Part shown: positions 16,747-24,528 of the stretch, piece by piece
Layout: each line of letters opens with the position of its first letter
Position numbering within the stretch: the first letter of the stretch is position 1
Source of the DNA: Anaerolineae bacterium
GTDB taxonomy: Bacteria; Chloroflexota; Anaerolineae; 4572-78; J111
Direction of reading: 5' to 3'
Assembly (NCBI GenBank): GCA_023382535.1
Contig: JAHDWA010000016.1
Span: forward strand, 62,001 to 126,000
Length of the DNA stretch: 64,000 bases
Notes under the pieces: model-generated
What the model saw: only the letters and a program-made list of their open reading frames with translations
Databases searched by the model: none
What the model was told of the DNA's origin: nothing
Translations under genes and position numbers: made by a program

Positions 16747-18159
16747 TTAATTTTGACTTAAGACAGCGCCCTCCCCCTGTAGTATTGGCCGGCCAGGGAG
16801 TTGGTCAGCAGTGCTCTCACGCTCCCCTCGATTGCGGCGTGGCTGGAACTGATCGCCCAGCTTATAGCGGATAGCCAGGGTCTGTAGTAGGTTGTAGCGC
16901 CAGGTACCACAGTCGGCTTCTGCCCCCTGGCGCAGCCTTAGATAGGGGCAGCCGCCCATGCAGATGGGCAATAAGCGGCACTCCGGGCACGGTCCACCGG
17001 CCAACGGATCCCATTCCAAATATTGACGCAGGTTTTTTTCTTGCTGGAGAGTGCGTTCCCCCGCCAGCAGGCTGCCCACCGACCAGGCTGAACCGAGCGA
17101 GGCTTCGGCCCAACATTTAAAGAGCAGCCCATCCGGGGCAATGACATAACAAAAGCGTTTGTCCGCGCCGCAAACCCCGTCAAGCTGCAAGCGCGGATAA
17201 GGGAAAGAGGTAAAGCCCCGGCTGAGCGCCTCTTTGGTCAAGGCCAGCTCCAGTTCGCTGAATTCCTGGTCCGATAAACACACCCCGGCCACGTCGGCGC
17301 AGACTTCGGTAAATGGTCTGACATGCCCAAAGTAGACGCTCACTTTCCCTTGCAGGCTGCAGGCTGCCAGAGCGTCCAGCGCGCCCAGAGCGGCGTCGGC
17401 GTTGCTGCGGTCAACGTTGATCCGAATTTGAATATCCAGCAGGTCGCAGATGTGGCTTACGTTGTCCAGGATCCGGTCGAACGTCCCGCGGCCGCCCAGC
17501 AGAGGCCGGCGCTGGTCATGGACCTCTCTGTCGCCGTCAAGTGTAATCTGGGCGCTTGAGATGCCGGCTTGCTTCAGGCGGCGGGCCATGCGCTTGTTGA
17601 GCAGGTAGCCGTTGGTCACGATGCTCCCTGGCTGCTGCGGTACCTCGTACTGCTGGCACAGCCCAGCCAGCTTTGCGCTCAACGCCTCGATGATATCCAC
17701 ACCCAGCGTCGGTTCGCCGCCGAACCAGGTCACGCTCAGGCTCTCGGCCTCGGTCAGCTTCTCCTCGGCGAAGCGCAGCAGCGCCTGCTGCACCTCGGCG
17801 CTCATCCGGAGGCGCTGGAGGTAACTGAAGCAATAGGTGCAACGAAAGTTGCAATTCAGGGTAGGCAAGATGGTCAACCCGACCCGGCGATCCTGGGCTT
17901 TGGCGGCTGAGCGGATGCCTCTGATCCACTCGACCTCATCAAGGTCATCCGGGATAAGCAGCCCTACCTTTTGGAGCTGCTCCTGGAACGGGCCTAACGC
18001 GCGGGTCTCAAAGAAGTCGTCCCTGGGATCCGTGCAGAACTCCTGGATCTGGCCGAACTCTTCTGCGCTGAGCCTGACCAGCGCTGTGGTCAGGCTGTTA
18101 TAACCCAGGATGGCTTGGTCATCTACCTGGAAAAAGTAGTTAAATTTGGATGGTTTCAT
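16747..18159 (-). CDS. Radical SAM/SPASM maturase with N-terminal leader-binding-like region
   Basis: Encodes 470 aa; ATG 18159 with GAAGGAG at good spacing. Residues 1-75 resemble the small peptide-recognition (PqqD/RRE-like) region found in many SPASM maturases (YNSLTTALVRLSAEEF). The radical SAM motif CNFRCTYC is at 103-110 and is followed by WFGGEPTL. The SPASM region has AGVC, DGVCGADKRFC, FKCWAEA and CPECRLLPICMGGCPY, and a last C in EADCGTW, giving enough ligands for auxiliary 4Fe-4S clusters. Members of this group install thioether or carbon-carbon links in ribosomal peptides. It sits between a 37-codon ORF upstream and the Cys-rich 135-aa gene downstream. It differs clearly from the second maturase at 2231-3364, so two substrates are likely. 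Confidence 0.9.
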   Translation of the reverse strand: MKPSKFNYFFQVDDQAILGYNSLTTALVRLSAEEFGQIQEFCTDPRDDFFETRALGPFQEQLQKVGLLIPDDLDEVEWIRGIRSAAKAQDRRVGLTILPTLNCNFRCTYCFSYLQRLRMSAEVQQALLRFAEEKLTEAESLSVTWFGGEPTLGVDIIEALSAKLAGLCQQYEVPQQPGSIVTNGYLLNKRMARRLKQAGISSAQITLDGDREVHDQRRPLLGGRGTFDRILDNVSHICDLLDIQIRINVDRSNADAALGALDALAACSLQGKVSVYFGHVRPFTEVCADVAGVCLSDQEFSELELALTKEALSRGFTSFPYPRLQLDGVCGADKRFCYVIAPDGLLFKCWAEASLGSAWSVGSLLAGERTLQQEKNLRQYLEWDPLAGGPCPECRLLPICMGGCPYLRLRQGAEADCGTWRYNLLQTLAIRYKLGDQFQPRRNRGERESTADQLPGRPILQGEGAVLSQN

Positions 18160-18201
18160 GGTCTGCTCCTTCTCTGCTAGGCAGTCTAACCCCTGCTGAA
18201 A

Positions 18202-18315
18202 CTAGGCCATAACTATCGCGTTATAGATCTCGAACGTCGTACACGCATTGAGATAGTACAGTCCCACCTCCTTTACCAGCTCGACCCCACGCCGGACTAA
18301 CCCAGCGCCGATCAT
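18202..18315 (-). CDS. 37-aa candidate peptide upstream of SPASM maturase
   Basis: A short ORF that fills the gap between two operon genes: ATG 18315 begins 4 nt after the previous stop, and TAG ends 42 bp before the maturase start. The translation begins MIGAGLVRRGVELVKEVG and continues LYYLNACTTFEIYNAIVMA. The amphipathic front and Cys/Thr/Tyr-bearing tail would suit a leader plus short core. There is no good ribosome site before the ATG, so translation would depend on coupling to the preceding gene. A strong AAAGGAGGT lies inside the ORF without a well-spaced ATG. It may be a precursor peptide or a chance reading frame; no homologue is claimed. Confidence 0.4.
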   Translation of the reverse strand: MIGAGLVRRGVELVKEVGLYYLNACTTFEIYNAIVMA

Positions 18316-18318
18316 GGT

Positions 18319-18561
18319 TTATGGACCCAGTAATATTTCCTGATCTGACCATCTTTCCACCGTGGTTGGCATATTAACGGGTACAATACTGATCCGACAG
18401 CGAATTTCATCTTGATTGCCCAGGGCTGGGTCTTCGTTCAGCGTAAGCCGGGGTACCGTAAGGGAGCGATTACGAGGAATTGTTTGTAGTACATTTCCAT
18501 CCGTCACGGGCAGGTTTTCAGAGGGCCGCAAACCTGTCATTATGTAGAATTTGGTATTCAT
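18319..18561 (-). CDS. 80-aa hypothetical protein
   Basis: ATG 18561 overlaps the stop of the preceding gene by 4 bp (ATGA), which strongly supports translation. The product is soluble, with predicted beta-strands (RSLTVPRLTLNEDP, IRCRISIVPVN) and an acidic C-terminus. I recognise no family. Position in the left operon between a conserved-looking small protein and the maturase suggests a role in regulation or peptide maturation, but nothing in the sequence proves this. Confidence 0.6.
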   Translation of the reverse strand: MNTKFYIMTGLRPSENLPVTDGNVLQTIPRNRSLTVPRLTLNEDPALGNQDEIRCRISIVPVNMPTTVERWSDQEILLGP

Positions 18562-18770
18562 TCTCCCGCCGCACTGCCTCCCTCATCCACCTGCTTTGCA
18601 TGCCGGTGTAGAAAATTCAACAACTCCTCCAAGGTATCGAAAGTCCAGCGTTGGCCGGTCTGGATACATTCAATCTCGTTGTGCCATTCGACGGGTGGCG
18701 CTGGCGCTTCCTGGCTGGGTTCATGCCACAGGCGAACCAGGAAGGACATATACGTCGGCGAAGCAGTCAT
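18558..18770 (-). CDS. Small protein, paralogue of the 26164-26439 product
   Basis: Encodes 70 aa from ATG 18770 (AAAGGG upstream). The pattern FLVRLWHEPS, then W-x-N-E-I-x-C-I-Q-T-G-Q, then FDTLEELLNFL matches the small protein on the other side of the locus (YIIKIWLEES, RWRGRIIHVPSGQQ, FQNLDDILIFI). The family looks like a short beta-hairpin plus helix domain. In both places it follows a BTAD regulator and opens the operon of enzymes or machine parts. A modulator role with the regulator is inferred. The clear match between the two copies is seen directly in the sequence. Confidence 0.75.
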   Translation of the reverse strand: MTASPTYMSFLVRLWHEPSQEAPAPPVEWHNEIECIQTGQRWTFDTLEELLNFLHRHAKQVDEGGSAAGE

Positions 18771-18816
18771 CTCGCTGACCCTTTCACTCCGCTTCAGGTG
18801 AAGCTGCGGCAGTCTT

Positions 18817-18854
18817 TAAAAAACGAAAACTGTTGCCCTACTCTGAGCAACAGT
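18817..18854 (-). terminator. Intrinsic terminator after the large BTAD regulator
   Basis: On the minus strand ACTGTTGC pairs with GCAACAGT (plus-strand 18847-18854 and 18829-18836) around a 10-nt loop and is followed by a T-rich run (TTTCGTTTTTT). It lies 27 bp past the regulator stop and before the small genes, so the enzyme operon probably has its own promoter or depends on read-through. Confidence 0.7.
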
Positions 18855-18880
18855 CTACCATACGCCTGGCTACAAAATGG

Positions 18881-21800
18881 CTACAAATCGGCCTGGCCCA
18901 ACTCGGCCAAAATTCGGCAGACCAGAACCTGGTCGTAGGCCCGGCCGCTGGCCTGGGCCAGCTTGAGCGCCTGTTGAGCGTGCTCTACGGCCAGTTCCAG
19001 GTTGCCGTCCAGCCGGTGCGCTTCGGCCAGGCCCGACCACAGCCAACTCTGCTCGGTGGCCGAGCCAACATTTTCGGCCAGGGTCAAGGCCGTTTGCAGA
19101 AACTCCAACGCCTCAACAGGCTGCTTGAGGCGGAGACACAGCCAGCCCAGGTGGCCCAGGCAAAAGATTTCCTGGGTTCGGTCGGCCATCTGCCGGGCAA
19201 TGGCCAGGCTTTCCAACAAATATTGCCGGGCCAGGTCTTTATCGCCACTGGTAATGGCGGCCGCGCCCAGGTCACCAAGAGGCAGGCGGCGTTCGAAAGG
19301 GAGCCGGCTTTCGTCGCAGCGGTGCAAAGCCTGGCGGGCCAGGTTGATGGCCCGCTCAGACTCGCCCAAGCGGCAGTGCAGGGTGGAGAGATTGCCCAAG
19401 GTGTGAATCTCGTAAATCCACTCGCCTAAAGCCACAAAGCTTTGTGCAGCCTGCTCCAGGTTAGCCCGGGCGGACAGGTAATCGCCCGTTTCTCGGGCGG
19501 CTAGCCCCACTTCACGCCGGCACATAGCTTCCAATAAGGGATCGGCTGCCTTACTCAGACGCAGGCCGTCCTCGGCGGCGTGGTGGGCCTCGGCGTAATG
19601 GCAGAACCAGCGCTGGGTATATGCCTCGCGCCAGTGGAGCAGAGCCAGGGTACGGGGGTCACCCAATTGGCCGGCCAGTTGGGCCATTTCCGCCGTGCCG
19701 AGCGCAAAGGCAGCCATATCACCCAGCAGGCGAAAAAGCCGATCCCGTTCGGTCAAGATCTGAACCTGGAGCCACCAGTTGGCCCTGAGCGCCTCGGTCT
19801 TCCGTAAATGGGTGGCCTCTTCTTTCAGCAGGGCTAGAGCGCGATCAAACTGGGTGCGGGCCTCGGCATAGGCAAAAACGGCCGTGGCCGACCGACCGGC
19901 TTTCAGAGCATAGTGAGCCGCCTGACCTGGTTCTTCGGCCCGCTCAAAATGCCAGGCCAGGGCTGTGACCTGGTTGGCGTCCAGATTCTTCAAAGCCTCG
20001 GCGATGCGGCGGTGCAAAAGACGCCGCCGGCCATAGCTGAGATCACGACAGATGACGGTCCGAATGAGGTCGTGGTTGAAGCGGTACTGGCCGACATGTT
20101 CGGTGATGAGCTGCCGGGCCAATAATGTCTCCAGCGCCTCCACCACCTCGCTCTCCAGGCGGCCGCTTGTCGCCCGGATCAGGTCAAAGTTGAACTCGTG
20201 ACCAATGACGGCGCATGCCTCCAGCACCTGTTGAGTCTGCGGATTCAAACAGCCCAGGCGAGCGCGGATTACCTCACAGACGGTGTCGGGTAGGGGTAGG
20301 GTGGGGGTATCAGCGGGGGTTTCAGTCACCTCTGTAAAAGCCCAACCCGCCTCTTCGGGTCCCAAGAGGCCGCTTTCAAACAGAAATCGCAGCAGCTCTA
20401 ACAAAAAGAAGGGATTACCCCCCGTCTCTCGGTGCAGGTACCGGCTAAATGGGGCCACCCCACGCCGCTGCTTGGATAGGTGGCGCAGGAGGTGTTCGAT
20501 CTCAAAGGGTAACAAGCCAACCAAGCGAATCTCTTGCAGCAGACCGAACCGAGCTAATTCAGCCCGGACAGTTGCCAACCCCGCTGCCTCTTCGGTGCGG
20601 TAAGTAGCCACGATTAAGAGGGGGGCATGCTTTAGCTGGCGCGCCAGAGACTCTAGGCAGGCCAAGGTATGCCGATCAACCCAGTGCAGATCATCCAGGC
20701 CCAGGATTAAGGGAGATCGTTGGGTTGCCAGGTTGAGGAGCAAGTGTACCAACGCCTGGAACATCAGGCTGCCTTCCTGCTCTGATTCCCGCGTAGTCAA
20801 GGAGGGGCTTTCCGCCACAACACGTTGTAACTCCGGCCAAAGACCGGCTAAGGGGGCCAGATAAAACGGTTCAAAGCCGGGCCCCAGTGGGTCCAGGCCG
20901 GGCAAGTGAGGTCCCAGGGCTTGGACCAGCGGCCAGTAAGGGAAGTCGCGTTCATTTTCATGACCAGTTCCTATGACTACGGTGGCTGGCCCATCCAATT
21001 GTGTCACGAACTCTTGCATGAGCCGGGATTTACCTATGCCAGACTCGCCCGAGATGAGGACCAGCCGGCCATGGCCCGCCTGGGCGCAGCGATAGGCCTG
21101 CTCGAGCTGCTGCAAGGCCGCCTCGCGACCGACCATCGGCGCCTCCAGGCTGGGTAAGGTCGCCCACTCAGGCGATGGTGAGGCCGGAGGTTGCCAGGCG
21201 ATTACCTGGCCGGCCAAGATGGCCCGGTAAGTGGCCCGGGTTTCCGGCAGCGGACTGACCCCCAACTCGCGTTCCAGAACTACCGCACACTGTTCAAATT
21301 GGCGTACTGCGGCATTCCGTTCACCCGCCGCCGCATAGAGTGTCATCAGACGGCGGTGCATCGCTTCGGCCAGCTCATCGGTAGCCAAATAGCACTGGGC
21401 CGACTCAATGGCCGCATGGTAGTGCCCCGCCGCCATCTGTGTCTCCACCAAGGCGGCCAATGCTTCCAAATAACGCTGCTCCCAAAAGCTCCGTTCCTGG
21501 GTCAACCAGAGTTCGAACTCGGGCTTGGTTGGCAGAGAGAAACCTTCCAGAAAGGGGCCACGGTAGAGGGCCAGGGCCTGTTGCAGCGCGGCGAGGCGGC
21601 GTGGCGATTCCAACAGGGTCAGGCATAACCGTTCGAAGGCAATAAGGTCAGACCAGGCCCGCTGGGGGTCCAGCGTAATATGGTCGTCGTTGATCCGTAA
21701 GATTTTGGGGGTGGGTAAGATACGGCGCAGGTGGGTCAACAAGTGGCTAAGATTGCGATGAGCGGGCCCTTCTGGAATGTCGGGCCAGAAGAGGCCGTAG

Positions 21801-21994
21801 AGGTGCTGGCGCGGGGTGGGTTTCGGGCAGGTGGCGAGATAGTACAGCAAGGCTCGGACCTGACGGCGAGGAATGTCAAGGGCGCCGCTGGTCGTCTCAA
21901 TACTGGGCGGCCCCAGCATGTAAATGCGCAACTCCGCCGTCAGAGGTCTGTCGGACCGTTCTGCCCAAAAATGAGTGACCATAGTACCCTTCAA
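18881..21994 (-). CDS. BTAD/SARP-type activator with AAA ATPase and TPR repeats
   Basis: Encodes 1037 aa, a typical length for large SARP regulators. The start is uncertain within MKGTMV; 21994 is taken. Residues about 18-110 form an OmpR/PhoB-type winged-helix domain (LRIYMLGPPSIETTSG, ending near LLTHLRRIL). The bacterial transcriptional activation domain follows (about 115-265). An AAA/STAND ATPase comes next with Walker A GESGIGKS (about 320) and Walker B LILGLDDLHW (about 432). From about 640 onward there are TPR-like helical repeats. Such proteins activate secondary-metabolite or accessory operons on sensing a ligand. It heads the left block, divergent from the short BTAD regulator across the transposon-rich gap, and is the best candidate to control the minus-strand enzymes. 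Confidence 0.9.
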   Translation of the reverse strand: MKGTMVTHFWAERSDRPLTAELRIYMLGPPSIETTSGALDIPRRQVRALLYYLATCPKPTPRQHLYGLFWPDIPEGPAHRNLSHLLTHLRRILPTPKILRINDDHITLDPQRAWSDLIAFERLCLTLLESPRRLAALQQALALYRGPFLEGFSLPTKPEFELWLTQERSFWEQRYLEALAALVETQMAAGHYHAAIESAQCYLATDELAEAMHRRLMTLYAAAGERNAAVRQFEQCAVVLERELGVSPLPETRATYRAILAGQVIAWQPPASPSPEWATLPSLEAPMVGREAALQQLEQAYRCAQAGHGRLVLISGESGIGKSRLMQEFVTQLDGPATVVIGTGHENERDFPYWPLVQALGPHLPGLDPLGPGFEPFYLAPLAGLWPELQRVVAESPSLTTRESEQEGSLMFQALVHLLLNLATQRSPLILGLDDLHWVDRHTLACLESLARQLKHAPLLIVATYRTEEAAGLATVRAELARFGLLQEIRLVGLLPFEIEHLLRHLSKQRRGVAPFSRYLHRETGGNPFFLLELLRFLFESGLLGPEEAGWAFTEVTETPADTPTLPLPDTVCEVIRARLGCLNPQTQQVLEACAVIGHEFNFDLIRATSGRLESEVVEALETLLARQLITEHVGQYRFNHDLIRTVICRDLSYGRRRLLHRRIAEALKNLDANQVTALAWHFERAEEPGQAAHYALKAGRSATAVFAYAEARTQFDRALALLKEEATHLRKTEALRANWWLQVQILTERDRLFRLLGDMAAFALGTAEMAQLAGQLGDPRTLALLHWREAYTQRWFCHYAEAHHAAEDGLRLSKAADPLLEAMCRREVGLAARETGDYLSARANLEQAAQSFVALGEWIYEIHTLGNLSTLHCRLGESERAINLARQALHRCDESRLPFERRLPLGDLGAAAITSGDKDLARQYLLESLAIARQMADRTQEIFCLGHLGWLCLRLKQPVEALEFLQTALTLAENVGSATEQSWLWSGLAEAHRLDGNLELAVEHAQQALKLAQASGRAYDQVLVCRILAELGQADL

Positions 21995-22238
21995 CCCTTC
22001 CTATCACCAGTTTCAGCGAGAATCCTGCTCCTTATACCTGACTCCAAGAACTACTGTCATTCAGATAAACCTTGACTTCTTCGGAACGGAACGGCCTACT
22101 CAATCATCTCGACGCTAGCGTCCCCTTAAATTCTGATAAGAACTTTCTATTTTTCTTAGCAGAGCGTTGCAATCCTCATTGCCGAATTTGGGCATCGAAA
22201 ATCATCAGGATTCCGGCCTATTCGCCGGAACCACTGGC

Positions 22239-22439
22239 TCATTGTCCCTCCAGCACCGCCGAGGTGAAGGGATTTTGGTCGGCTTTGAGAGCCTCAATCC
22301 ACGCTTCCCGTTCTTTCGCCCAATTAAAACGCGAGCCATAAAAAAACGCCGCCCGATAGATCAGGTGGCGTAGGGGTGAAGCATAAAGTGATGGAATCCG
22401 TCTCGCAAAGGGTCCGGATATCCCCCCTAGTGTTCTATT
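22239..22439 (-). pseudogene. 3' fragment of an unidentified gene
   Basis: An open frame with no start codon ends at TGA 22239. Its translation has protein-like composition, including YASPLRHLIYRAAFFYGSRF followed by WAKEREAWIEALKADQNPF. I cannot identify the parent family. It looks like the tail of a decayed gene left between the blocks. Confidence 0.35.
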
Positions 22440-22536
22440 TTAATCCTAATTATATCAGATTTCGGTTTCCGTTTCAATAGCTTTTTCGTTGAATTTCTAC
22501 ACATTCTGTGTGTTTTCTTGCGGGTTGGCTTTAACA

Positions 22537-22707
22537 TCATAGCTTTTTCTCATAAGAGTCCGTTTTTCGGCCCGTGGACCAGCTGCCGGGTAATGGGATA
22601 GTATACCGCCGGTCCTGGATCTCAATCCGAACGTCAAACTTGGCCGCCGTCATTTCAATGAGGGCAGACCAATCGATCCCGTCCAGATGCGCGGCAACTG
22701 GGCGCAT
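22537..22707 (-). CDS. Marginal 56-aa ORF
   Basis: ATG 22707 to TGA 22537. The translation starts MRPVAAHLDGIDWSALIEM and contains KFDVRIEIQDRRYTIPLPG, which has a real protein look (alternating strand and helix). A G-rich stretch from the adjacent hairpin precedes the start. It may be a small gene or another remnant; there are no neighbours in the same direction within 500 bp except the left regulator. Confidence 0.3.
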   Translation of the reverse strand: MRPVAAHLDGIDWSALIEMTAAKFDVRIEIQDRRYTIPLPGSWSTGRKTDSYEKKL

Positions 22708-23189
22708 GACCCCCCGGTTTTTCGGGGTTGACTGTTGGGATGATTGATCTTACCATTCCCTGGAACAAATTCATTCCGCCACTTCACCCGCTTGTATTCC
22801 CTGTTGGAGAAGGTGTCGTATTTATCTGCTTCGTGTCGGTCGAGTGTACCTTCCCGGCGCTTTTCACTCACCGAGGGCGCTGTGTTCTCCACTCTGTTCA
22901 GGCGTACAGAAACGATCGGTACTCACTTTTGCCCTGTTGGACGAGATAGTCCAACCCTCATTGAGGGTTAGATGTTCTTATCGTCAGGATGGGCTTCCAA
23001 AGAATATGTTGACAATATGGCCTGCCGAAATAGATTCAAAACCAGCCAAAACAGGCTCAAAACCGGCTTCAAGGTGTGTCCAAAGTATCATTTGGGAAGA
23101 GATTTGTCAACGTATTGGGCATTATGTTGGTAACTTATGTTGTAAGAAATGGCTTTCCTATAACACAGATCACTTTTCTTCTGACTCAA

Positions 23190-23194
23190 ACCCT
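23190..23194. repeat. Target-site duplication, left copy (ACCCT)
   Basis: ACCCT directly abuts the left terminus of the outer element and is repeated exactly at 24524-24528. Five-base duplications are the hallmark of Tn7/Mu/Tn5053-type DDE transposition. Confidence 0.8.
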
Positions 23195-23220
23195 TGTAGG
23201 ACTGCAAAGATAATGGCAGT
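23195..23220 (+). repeat. Outer terminal inverted repeat, left
   Basis: 26-bp terminus beginning TGTAGGACTG; its exact complement is at 24498-24523. Confidence 0.85.
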
Positions 23221-23425
23221 AGAGGCAAAGATAATGGCAGTAGCGGTAAAGATGTTGGCATCAGCCTAAACGAGATAATGGCAGTAGCCTACAGCCAGAC
23301 TATCTTGAGCCCAAAATCTACTGTAGGTTTTCATAGTTAGTGAAAATGCATGTCAAAGTTGTTGAAAATGTTGTGCCACAAGGGTTGATATAATCCTACC
23401 TGACGAGTTTTTGTCTCATAATTGT

Positions 23426-23508
23426 TGTCGTATCTCAAAGTTAATGGGAAATCATCTCAGAGTTAATGGGATTCTCATTTCACCAAAGTTGGTGCAATCC
23501 TAAAAGGT
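23426..23508 (+). repeat. 83-bp end-like direct repeat, copy 1
   Basis: Begins TGTCGTATCTCAAAGTTAAT and ends in AATCCTAAAAGGT; identical to 23581-23663. It is a variant of the 84-bp inner terminus, so it looks like a duplicated left end. Confidence 0.85.
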
Positions 23509-23580
23509 CATTTTTGTACCACGAAAGTTGGAATAAACCTAAAGGTTTTCACGCCCCCTGGCCTGATTAGCCCGCGTCCG

Positions 23581-23663
23581 TGTCGTATCTCAAAGTTAAT
23601 GGGAAATCATCTCAGAGTTAATGGGATTCTCATTTCACCAAAGTTGGTGCAATCCTAAAAGGT
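23581..23663 (+). repeat. 83-bp end-like direct repeat, copy 2
   Basis: Exact second copy of 23426-23508, immediately abutting the inner element terminus at 23664. Confidence 0.85.
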
Positions 23664-23747
23664 TGTCGTATCTCATAATTATTGGGAAATCATGTCAGAG
23701 TTATTGGGATTCTCGTCTCACCAAAGTTGGTGCAATCCTAAAAGCTC
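23664..23747 (+). repeat. 84-bp inverted repeat, left copy
   Basis: Left copy of the inner terminal repeat; the exact complement is at 24233-24316. Confidence 0.9.
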
Positions 23748-24232
23748 ATTTTTGTCTCACCAAAGTTGGAACAAACCTCAACCCTTTTCACATACCTCCC
23801 TCGAAAAAAAGGAGCCAAATTAGGTTTGTACCAAGAATCCTGAAACAGGCAATCCTTTAGGTTTGAACCAACAGGAGTGAAACAAAAATTAGGTTTATGC
23901 CAACAATCGTGACACAGTTCGTAGGTTTGTACCAAGAATCGTGAGATAAGGGGGTCTGAAGGGGGTCAAAAGCCTCGCTCAAAAGCGATTACTATCCGAT
24001 ATTTAGGCGGTTTTAGCCGCCCTATCTCACCAAAGTTGGGACAAACCTAAAGTCTATCTCATAACTTTTGGAATAAACCTAAACTGCGCGCCATTTTGTT
24101 TCACCAAAATTGGAACAAACCTCAGTCAATTTTTGTTTCACCAAAGTTGGGACGAACCTTTTTTAACCCCTTTGTTCGGCTGAGAAGTAGTAAAAACTAT
24201 TAGGATTATCCCGATATAAGTGAAACATAAGC

Positions 24233-24316
24233 GAGCTTTTAGGATTGCACCAACTTTGGTGAGACGAGAATCCCAATAACTCTGACATGATTTCCCAATA
24301 ATTATGAGATACGACA
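24233..24316 (-). repeat. 84-bp inverted repeat, right copy
   Basis: Right copy, identical on the minus strand to 23664-23747. Confidence 0.9.
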
Positions 24317-24497
24317 ACTGATTAGGATTGTATCAACTGTTGTGACACCGATTCTCAATAACTTTGACATGCTTTTTCACTAACTTTGAAAACCTACAAC
24401 CACTGCCACTATATTTATCGCTAATGTAGGCCACTGCCACTATCTTTCTGGCCCACTGCCATTATCTTTGCCGCTAAGGGCCATTTTTGGGGGTTCC

Positions 24498-24523
24498 ACT
24501 GCCATTATCTTTGCAGTCCTACA
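24498..24523 (-). repeat. Outer terminal inverted repeat, right
   Basis: Exact complement of 23195-23220. Confidence 0.85.
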
Positions 24524-24528
24524 ACCCT
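24524..24528. repeat. Target-site duplication, right copy (ACCCT)
   Basis: Right copy of the 5-bp duplication. Two bases further on, at 24531, another TGTAGG begins a degenerate end-like sequence (CGAAGTTATTGGCAATA, then CACAAAAAGTGGCAAAAGAATC in the same style), so the outer element may have landed beside the end of an older element. Confidence 0.8.

Larger units (their letters stand above)
21995..23189. other. Gene-poor region upstream of the BTAD regulator
   Basis: About 1.2 kb without a convincing intact gene. It should contain the regulator promoter. It also holds a coding remnant (22239-22439), a marginal 56-codon ORF (22537-22707), a GC hairpin near 22710-22727 (CCCCCCGG, TTTTT, CGGGG) and a short palindrome AACCCTCA/TTGAGGGTT near 22953-22969. 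Several longer reading frames here overlap each other on both strands and show no domain or codon signal. Confidence 0.5.
23664..24316. mobile_element. Inner 653-bp core with perfect 84-bp inverted repeats
   Basis: The ends TGTCGTATCTCATAATTATT (23664) and its complement (to 24316) are identical over 84 bp. Each consists of three units of about 22-24 bp (TCTCATAATTATTGGGAAATC, TGTCAGAGTTATTGGGATTC, TCTCACCAAAGTTGGTGCAA, each shown in part). The interior is filled with more copies in both directions of a motif like CACCAAAGTTGGGACAAACC and AGGTTTGTACCAAGAATCGTG. No ORF with a domain is present. The perfect repeats imply recent formation, gene conversion or selection. Confidence 0.75.
23322..24398. 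mobile_element. Second nested pair of transposon ends
   Basis: The left terminus TGTAGGTTTTCATAGTTAG (from 23322) and the right terminus (complement from 24398, TGTAGGTTTTCAAAGTTAG) match over about 75 bp with scattered differences. Both are built of 22-bp units such as TGTCAAAGTTATTGAGAATC and end in AATCCTA. The flanking five bases differ (TCTAC and ACCAC), so no target duplication survives. The units are related to, but distinct from, those of the inner core, as expected for a different transposase specificity. Confidence 0.6.
23195..24523. mobile_element. Cargo-less Tn7/Tn5053-type element (outer unit)
   Basis: A 1329-bp unit that starts TGTAGGACTGCAAAG and ends with the complement. The terminal inverted repeats are 26 bp and perfect (23195-23220, 24498-24523), and a 5-bp direct repeat ACCCT flanks it. 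Each arm of about 98 bp (23195-23292 and 24425-24523) carries copies of AAAGATAATGGCAGT or close variants at about 20-bp spacing and ends in a GCCTACA. TG...CA termini, a 5-bp duplication and arrays of short sites in each end are the known signature of TnsB/TniA-type transposons, including CRISPR-associated ones. No transposase, AAA partner, Cas gene or cargo ORF lies inside, so it must have been moved in trans or is a deletion derivative. It contains two further nested pairs of related ends. Confidence 0.75.

Noticed and set aside
22650..23269. Overlapping ORFs of 70-140 aa on both strands
   Set aside because: They conflict with each other, lack ribosome sites and show no domain; treated as remnants or chance.
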